DNA from: Nocardiopsaceae bacterium
Lineage (GTDB): Bacteria > Actinomycetota > Actinomycetes > Streptosporangiales > Streptosporangiaceae
Assembly: GCA_031254715.1 (NCBI GenBank)
Contig: JAIRTY010000579.1
Coordinates: 1 to 5,283 of the forward strand
Length of the DNA: 5,283 nucleotides
Reading direction: 5' to 3'
Shown here: positions 1 to 4,161 of the stretch, in pieces
Numbering within the stretch: the first letter of the stretch is position 1
Layout: each line of letters starts with the position of its first letter
The notes under the pieces: generated by a model
What the model was told of the DNA's origin: nothing
Database searches by the model: none
The model's input: the letters and a program-made list of their open reading frames with translations, nothing else
Position numbers and translations under genes: made by a program

Positions 1-1241
1 CGGTCACCCTGCTGGCGCTGCCGCTGACCGCGGTGGTGGCGTTGCGGGCGTCCACGTTCCAGGTGGGTGCGCTGACCTCGGCCGTCAACGCCGCGTTCCT
101 GGTCGTCGCGCTGCCGGCGGGCGCGGTGGTGGACCGGCTCGCCAAGCGGCGGCTCATGGTGTGGTGTGACGCCGCCCGGATGCTCGTGATCGGCTCGATC
201 CCGGTCACGGCCGCGCTGGGCGTGCTGACGATGGCCCAGCTGTACGCGGTGGCGCTGGTGTCCGGGCTCGGCACGGTGTTCTTCGACGTCGCCTACCAGA
301 GCTACCTGCCGGAACTGATCGGCCGCAAGCATCTGATCGACGGCAACGGCAAGCTCCAGACCACCGCGGAGGGCGCCCGGCTGGGCGGCCCGGGCCTGGG
401 CGGCGCCCTGGTCGGGCTGGCGGGCGCGGCCACCGCCATGGCTGCCGATGCAGCCTCGTTCGCGGTCTCCGTGGTCTCGCTGCTGCTGATCCGCGCCCCG
501 GCGACGGCACCCGGGCCCGCCCCGCAGGCCGCGCCCAGTGCCCGGCTGCGCACCGAGGTCATGGCGGGACTGTCGTTCGTGCTGCGGGAGCCGATCCTGC
601 GCAAGATCGTGGCGTGCACCGGCACCAGCAACCTGTTCGGCGGCGTGACCATCGCGCTGGAGATCATCTTCCTGGTGCGGGTCCTGCACGTGCCGCCAGC
701 GTTCACCGGGCTGGTGGTGGCCCTGGCGGCGGTCGGCGGTGTCGCCGGCGGGGTCCTCTCCGGACGGCTGGCACGCTGGTTCGGGTCGGCCCGGATCATC
801 TGGGTGTCGATCCTGGGATTCGGGGCGGGCGGGATCCTGATCCCGTTTGCCACGCCCGGCTGGGGCGTGGCGCTGTTCGTGCTGGGCTGGGGCTCGTTCT
901 CGTTCAGCGCAGTCGTTTACAACGTGGCGCAGGTGAGCTACCGGCAGACGGTATGCCCGCCCGAGCTGCTGGGGCGCATGAACGCCGCGGTGCGGTGGAT
1001 CGTCTGGGGCACCATCCCGCTCGGGGGCCTGCTCGGCGGCGCGCTGGGCAGCATGGTGGGCATCCGGCCGACGCTGGCGGTGGGGGCCATCGGCGGCTGG
1101 GCGGGCGGGCTGTGGGTGTTCTTCTCGCCGCTGCGCCGGATGCGCGATGTGCCGCCGCCTGGCACCTACCCACTGCCAGCGGGCCGCCCGTCGTCAATCC
1201 CGGTCGCCGGGGCGGCACCCGAGCCGGCCCCGGAAACCTGA
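1..1241 (+). CDS. MFS transporter, MFS_3 / EntS-like exporter family (5'-truncated by window edge)
   Basis: A frame open from position 3 to the TGA at 1239-1241 gives 412 visible residues, beginning inside the first membrane helix (VTLLALPLTAVVAL). Related exporters start roughly 20-30 residues earlier, so the true start is outside the window and the GTG at 33 is not the start. The protein is a multi-pass inner-membrane carrier with repeated hydrophobic segments throughout. The cytoplasmic loop after TM2 carries MFS motif A (GAVVDRLAKRR, about residues 40-50). An Ala/Pro-rich central loop (about 165-180) separates the two halves. The second half has the family motif YRQTVCPPELLGRMNAAVR from residue 313, followed by a Gly-rich helix. 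The last 35-40 residues form a Pro-rich hydrophilic tail. By family it should be a proton-driven exporter of a small molecule such as a drug or siderophore; the substrate cannot be read from sequence. It converges on glmM and shows no obvious functional link to it. Confidence -1.
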   Translation, partial: VTLLALPLTAVVALRASTFQVGALTSAVNAAFLVVALPAGAVVDRLAKRRLMVWCDAARMLVIGSIPVTAALGVLTMAQLYAVALVSGLGTVFFDVAYQSYLPELIGRKHLIDGNGKLQTTAEGARLGGPGLGGALVGLAGAATAMAADAASFAVSVVSLLLIRAPATAPGPAPQAAPSARLRTEVMAGLSFVLREPILRKIVACTGTSNLFGGVTIALEIIFLVRVLHVPPAFTGLVVALAAVGGVAGGVLSGRLARWFGSARIIWVSILGFGAGGILIPFATPGWGVALFVLGWGSFSFSAVVYNVAQVSYRQTVCPPELLGRMNAAVRWIVWGTIPLGGLLGGALGSMVGIRPTLAVGAIGGWAGGLWVFFSPLRRMRDVPPPGTYPLPAGRPSSIPVAGAAPEPAPET

Positions 1242-1254
1242 CCGGAGCCGGTGC

Positions 1255-1289
1255 CCGGCCGCAGCGTCCTCAGCCCGCGCCCCGGCCGG
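1255..1289. terminator. Possible weak bidirectional terminator hairpin
   Basis: The 54-bp gap between the convergent stop codons contains the perfect 7-bp inverted repeat CCGGCCG (1255-1261) / CGGCCGG (1283-1289) with a 21-nt loop. Its position suits a shared terminator for the MFS gene and glmM. Neither side has a T-tract, and such GC-only repeats arise easily by chance in this base composition, so the call is tentative. Confidence -1.
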
Positions 1290-1295
1290 AGTTCC

Positions 1296-2678
1296 TCAGC
1301 CCGCTGCCCGGACCACCGCCGCGAGCCCCTCTGCCACCTGGCGGGCCCGGGACTCGTCCACGGCCTCGACCATGACCCGGACCGCCGGCTCGGTCCCGCT
1401 GGGCCGGACCAGCGCCCGCCCGGAGTCGCCGAGCTCGGCCCTGGCCGCCGCGACCGCCGCCGCCAGGTCGTCCGAGCCCGAGACCCGGGCCTTGTCCACC
1501 CCTCGCACGTTGATGAGCACCTGCGGGTACCTGGTCATGATCGCCGCGATCTCAGCCAGCGGTCGGCCCTGCCGTGCCATCACCGACAGCAGCTGGAGCC
1601 CGGTGAGGACGCCGTCGCCGGTGGTGGCGTGATCGAGCATGATGATGTGCCCGGACTGCTCCCCGCCCAGCACGTAATCGCCGGACCGCATGGCCTCGAT
1701 CAGGTAGCGGTCACCGACCGCGGTCTCCACCATGCCGATGCCCGCCTCGGCCATGGCGATCCGGAACCCGAGGTTCGACATGACGGTAGCGACCACTGTG
1801 TTGCCGGCCAGTTGACCGGAATCCGCCAGTTCCCGCGCGAGCACGGCGAGGATCTGATCGCCGTCCACGACCGCCCCGGACGCGTCCACGGCCAGGCAGC
1901 GGTCGGCATCGCCGTCGTGGGCGATGCCGGCGTCGGCGCCGTGCGCCACCACCGCCTCCGACAGCGCCGAGAGGTGGGTGGAGCCGCAGCCCTCGTTGAT
2001 GTTCAGGCCATCGGGCTCGGTACCGATGGTGATGACCTCCGCCCCAGCCCGCGCCAGCGCGACGGGCGCGACGCCGGAGGCCGCGCCGTGCGCGCAGTCC
2101 ACCACCACCCGCAGGCCCGCCAGCGGGGCCTGGCCGCCGCCGGGGCGCCGGATGGAGGCAAGCAGGTGAGCCAGGTAGCGCTCCCGTTCCCCGGTGCCAT
2201 CCGTTACCCGCCCGAAGCCCGCCGCTGGCGGCCCGGCCAGCGCGGGCCCGGGCTTGCCGAGCCGGTCCTCGATCTCGTCCTCGACCGCGTCCGGCAACTT
2301 GAAGCCGCCCCGGCTGAAGAACTTGATCCCGTTGTCGGGGGCTGGGTTATGGCTGGCGGACAGCACCACGCCGAGCTCGGTACCCAGGCTGGCGGTGAGG
2401 AACGCGACGGCCGGAGTGGGGATCACGCCGAGCCGGAGGACGTCCACGCCGGATCCCGCCAGCCCGGCCACGACCGCGGCTTCCAGGAACTCGCCCGAGG
2501 CGCGGGGGTCGCGGCCGACCAGTGCTGCCGGGCGCCGCCCGGCTGCGCGGGCGGCCGCGAACTCGCCGGTGCCGTGCAGCACCTCGACGGCGGCGACCGC
2601 CAGGTCCATGGCAAGCCGGCCGGTCAGGTCGTCGCCTGCCACACCGCGGACGCCATCGGTTCCGAAGAGCCGTCCCAT
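1296..2678 (-). CDS. glmM: Phosphoglucosamine mutase GlmM
   Basis: This 460-residue cytoplasmic enzyme interconverts glucosamine-6-phosphate and glucosamine-1-phosphate, the step before GlmU makes UDP-GlcNAc for peptidoglycan. The order of motifs is that of the alpha-D-phosphohexomutase superfamily. The N-terminus is MGRLFGTDGVRG. The phosphoserine loop is SASHNP (107-112), with Ser109 the expected phosphorylated residue. The metal-binding loop is DGDADR (255-260), the sugar-specificity loop GGEQSGH (338-344), and the C-terminal phosphate-binding loop RPSGTEP (425-431). All key residues are present and the length is close to the usual 445-455. The frame stays open upstream, but the ATG at 2678 matches the universal MGRLFGTDG start and has GAGG nine bases upstream. 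It is the third gene of the operon, 74 bp after rpsI, as in other actinomycetes. Confidence -1.
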   Translation of the reverse strand: MGRLFGTDGVRGVAGDDLTGRLAMDLAVAAVEVLHGTGEFAAARAAGRRPAALVGRDPRASGEFLEAAVVAGLAGSGVDVLRLGVIPTPAVAFLTASLGTELGVVLSASHNPAPDNGIKFFSRGGFKLPDAVEDEIEDRLGKPGPALAGPPAAGFGRVTDGTGERERYLAHLLASIRRPGGGQAPLAGLRVVVDCAHGAASGVAPVALARAGAEVITIGTEPDGLNINEGCGSTHLSALSEAVVAHGADAGIAHDGDADRCLAVDASGAVVDGDQILAVLARELADSGQLAGNTVVATVMSNLGFRIAMAEAGIGMVETAVGDRYLIEAMRSGDYVLGGEQSGHIIMLDHATTGDGVLTGLQLLSVMARQGRPLAEIAAIMTRYPQVLINVRGVDKARVSGSDDLAAAVAAARAELGDSGRALVRPSGTEPAVRVMVEAVDESRARQVAEGLAAVVRAAG

Positions 2679-2685
2679 GAAGCCG

Positions 2686-2691
2686 CCCCTC
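2686..2691 (-). promoter_or_regulatory. Ribosome binding site of glmM
   Basis: On the minus strand the sequence GAGGGG lies here; its GAGG core ends nine bases before the ATG at 2678. It decides the glmM start, because the same frame runs open far upstream through the rpsI region. Confidence -1.
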
Positions 2692-2752
2692 GGTTCCGGT
2701 GCCGCTATGGCCGCTGGTGTGACCGCTGTCAGGTTGGCGCTGGCTAGGCGAC

Positions 2753-3274
2753 CTAACGCTTGGAGTACTGAGGGGCCTTGCGTGCCTTCTTGAGGCCGTA
2801 CTTCTTGCGCTCCTTGACCCTGGCGTCCCTGGTCAGGAAGCCGGCCCGCTTGAGCGCGCCCCGGTTCGCCGGGTCGATGAGGGTCAGCGCGCGGGCGATG
2901 CCCAGCCGCAGCGCTCCGGCCTGCCCGGTGACGCCGCCGCCGGTGACCAGCGCGATCACGTCGAACTGGTTCTCCGCGCCCAGGGTCACCAGCGGCTCCC
3001 GGATGAGCTGCTGGTGCACCTTGTTCGGGAAGAAACCCTCCAGCGGGCGGGCGTTGACCCGCCACTGGCCGGTCCCTGGCACGATCCGGACCCTGGCGAT
3101 GGCTTCCTTGCGGCGGCCGGTTCCCAGCGCGCTCCCGGTCACGACCGGCCGGTCGGCCTGGTCCTCCTCGGTGGCGGCCGTCTCGGTGGTGTATTCCGAC
3201 GGGATCTCGCCGGTGCCGGCTGCGCCCTGGTCCGCGCTGTCAGCGAGCGCCTGCGCGCCTGTGGGTTCGGCCAC
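2753..3274 (-). CDS. rpsI: 30S ribosomal protein S9
   Basis: This 173-residue protein is a component of the 30S head whose C-terminal tail reaches the P-site tRNA. The core begins at GTGRRKEAIARVRIVPGTG (51-69). The S9 signature GGGVTGQAGALRLGIARAL is at 112-130, and the basic tail ends in the conserved SKR. Residues 1-50 form an acidic Glu/Asp/Thr-rich extension (SEYTTET and similar) absent from the 130-residue E. coli protein but normal in actinobacteria. The GTG at 3274 was chosen because the product then starts (M)AEPTG, like other actinobacterial S9 proteins, and because a GAGG lies eight bases upstream. The frame is also open to a GTG at 3355, but that would add an odd Pro/Ala-rich stretch and has no support. 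The stop is TAG at 2753-2755. It lies between rplM (84-bp gap) and glmM (74-bp gap) in one operon. Confidence -1.
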   Translation of the reverse strand: MAEPTGAQALADSADQGAAGTGEIPSEYTTETAATEEDQADRPVVTGSALGTGRRKEAIARVRIVPGTGQWRVNARPLEGFFPNKVHQQLIREPLVTLGAENQFDVIALVTGGGVTGQAGALRLGIARALTLIDPANRGALKRAGFLTRDARVKERKKYGLKKARKAPQYSKR

Positions 3275-3279
3275 GGTCT

Positions 3280-3298
3280 CTTCCTCGTACTTCCTCGT
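3280..3298 (-). promoter_or_regulatory. Duplicated Shine-Dalgarno element upstream of rpsI
   Basis: The motif CTTCCTCGT (read on the plus strand) occurs at 3280-3288 and again at 3290-3298, so the mRNA carries two ACGAGGAAG boxes with a 10-nt period. The proximal GAGG is eight bases from the GTG start at 3274, an ideal spacing. The distal one is 18 bases away, too far to act directly. It could be a ribosome standby site or just a small tandem duplication. Confidence -1.
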
Positions 3299-3308
3299 TG
3301 GCTCGGCT

Positions 3309-3356
3309 GGTGCCGGCGGGCGGCTGGCTGCTGGCCGGGCGCCCGCGCGCGGCACC
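3309..3356 (-). promoter_or_regulatory. Strong hairpin in the rplM-rpsI intergenic gap
   Basis: The 84-bp gap contains GGTGCCG (3309-3315) pairing with CGGCACC (3350-3356). It continues inward as GCGGGC (3316-3321) pairing with GCCCGC (3341-3346), leaving a 3-nt bulge at 3347-3349. That makes 13 GC-rich pairs over a loop of about 19 nt, lying between the rplM stop and the rpsI ribosome binding site. No T-tract follows, so it is not a standard intrinsic terminator. An mRNA processing, stability or translation-coupling element is possible; function is inferred from position only. Confidence -1.
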
Positions 3357-3358
3357 GG

Positions 3359-3814
3359 TTAGTGCTGCGGGATCTGGCTGATCTGGGTGATCTGGAACGG
3401 GACGGGCTGCTGTGCCTGGTGCGGGTGCTCGGGGCCCGCGTAGACCTTCAGCTTGCGCAGCATGTGGCGGCCCAGCGTGTTCTTGGGCAGCATGCCCCTG
3501 ACCGCCTTCTCCACCGCCCGCTCTGGGTGCTTGGCGAACAGGTCCCGGTACACGACGGACCTTAGCCCGCCGGGATAGCCCGAGTGCCGGTAGGCATGCT
3601 TGTCCGACAGCTTGTTGCCGCTCAGCGCGACCTTGTCCGCGTTCACGACGATGACGAAGTCGCCGGTGTCCAGGTGCGGGGCGAAAACCGGCTTATGCTT
3701 CCCGCGCAGCAGCACGGCTACCTGGCTGGCGAGGCGTCCGAGGACGACGTCGGTGGCGTCAATGACATGCCACTGCCGCTGAATGTCCCCGGCCTTGGGG
3801 GTGAAAGTGCGCAC
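3359..3814 (-). CDS. rplM: 50S ribosomal protein L13
   Basis: This 151-residue protein is an early-assembling 23S rRNA-binding component of the 50S subunit. It is recognisable throughout: RTFTPKAGDIQRQWHVIDA at the N-terminus, VLGRLAS (24-30), LLRGKHKP (35-42), YRHSGYPGGL (75-84), the L13 signature VRGMLPKNTLGRHMLRKL (105-122), and the terminal VYAGPEHPHQAQQPVPF block (124-140). The GTG at 3814 aligns with the start of mycobacterial and Streptomyces L13 and has GAGG nine bases upstream. A second in-frame GTG at 3829 would add five residues (VRLTT) and cannot be fully excluded. The stop is TAA at 3359-3361. It is the first gene of the rplM-rpsI-glmM operon, probably driven by the promoter at 3957-3986. 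L13 is known to repress its own operon in E. coli; whether that applies here is unknown. Confidence -1.
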   Translation of the reverse strand: MRTFTPKAGDIQRQWHVIDATDVVLGRLASQVAVLLRGKHKPVFAPHLDTGDFVIVVNADKVALSGNKLSDKHAYRHSGYPGGLRSVVYRDLFAKHPERAVEKAVRGMLPKNTLGRHMLRKLKVYAGPEHPHQAQQPVPFQITQISQIPQH

Positions 3815-3843
3815 AGTCGTAAGCCTCACATCGGGACCTGAAT

Positions 3844-3928
3844 CCTCCGGTCCGCGCCCCGGGGCAGCCCTCCGGGCGGGATCCGCGCATCCGGCCCTGG
3901 TAGCCAGCCATGGGGGCGGCACCGGAGG
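3844..3928 (-). repeat. Long-range inverted repeat in the rplM leader
   Basis: CCTCCGGT at 3844-3851 and ACCGGAGG at 3921-3928 are perfect 8-bp reverse complements with a 69-nt interval that itself contains short GC hairpins (for example the palindrome CCCCGGGG at 3857-3864). In the rplM mRNA the downstream arm contains GGAGG, so pairing would hide an SD-like sequence. The site is 14 nt from the GTG at 3829 and 29 nt from the preferred start, so any effect on initiation would be indirect. A chance match is plausible at this GC content. Confidence -1.
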
Positions 3929-3956
3929 CGCGCAGGACGCGCATGGATGCCCAAGC

Positions 3957-3986
3957 AGGATACCGGCCCGCGACAGTGGCGGTCAA
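3957..3986 (-). promoter_or_regulatory. Predicted promoter of the rplM-rpsI-glmM operon
   Basis: On the minus strand TTGACC (3986-3981) and TATCCT (3962-3957) are separated by 18 bp. The -35 matches TTGACA in five of six positions, and the -10 fits the actinobacterial TAnnnT form, as expected of a promoter read by the housekeeping HrdB/SigA sigma factor. Transcription should start near 3950, giving a leader of about 136 nt before the rplM GTG. It is the best -35/-10 pair I found upstream of the operon. Confidence -1.
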
Positions 3987-4149
3987 AGCGAAGCGGGCGC
4001 CGCCGCCGGCGCCGGCTGCGCGGCCCGCACCGGCGCTGGCAGGGCGCCCGGACGGTGGTGGCAGCGGGGCCGGTCAGCGGTGGCCATAGGGCCGGGCAGA
4101 GGGGCCAGCCCCGAGACCGGAACTGCCGTGCCGACCCGCTTGCAGCGGC

Positions 4150-4155
4150 TACGCT
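4150..4155 (+). promoter_or_regulatory. -10 element for a probably leaderless mRNA
   Basis: TACGCT fits TAnnnT and occupies exactly -12 to -7 relative to the A of the ATG at 4162. There is no Shine-Dalgarno sequence in the preceding 20 bases. This is the arrangement known for leaderless transcripts, which are common in actinobacteria. No clear -35 hexamer is seen at the expected distance (around 4126-4133). Confidence -1.
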
Positions 4156-4161
4156 CGCCGC

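Larger units (their letters stand above)
3815..4161. other. Divergent intergenic control region, no gene seen
   Basis: These 347 bp separate rplM (leftward) from the repeat-rich gene (rightward). The region holds a minus-strand promoter (3957-3986), the predicted rplM leader (about 3950 to 3815), a long-range inverted repeat in that leader, and a plus-strand -10 element just before 4162. Frames on both strands cross it, but they overlap rplM or the rightward gene out of phase and resemble no family I know. The part at 3990-4080 is rich in GCC/GGC runs that can fold in many ways, with no single convincing structure. Confidence -1.

Noticed and set aside
614..1375. 253-codon plus-strand frame overlapping the MFS gene
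   Set aside because: An out-of-phase shadow; the Arg/Gly/Pro-rich product has no family features, while the overlapping frame encodes a clear MFS exporter.
2698..2735. Possible separate glmM promoter in the rpsI-glmM gap (CTGACA, 17 bp, CATAGC on the minus strand)
   Set aside because: The -35 is good, but the -10 lacks both the first and last T. Read-through from the rplM promoter is enough to explain glmM expression.
1251..2747. 498-codon plus-strand open frame across glmM
   Set aside because: It is antisense to a complete glmM with all catalytic motifs. Long antisense frames are expected at this GC content, and its product resembles no protein family.
3753..3829. Alternative rplM start at GTG 3829
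   Set aside because: Adds five residues not seen in the L13 proteins I can compare from memory, and its SD is weaker than the GAGG serving GTG 3814; kept only as a possibility.
3759..3986. 75-codon minus-strand frame in the rplM leader, a possible leader peptide
   Set aside because: Its start overlaps the predicted -35 element, so it would not be transcribed from the start, and it runs out of phase into rplM. It has no recognisable sequence.
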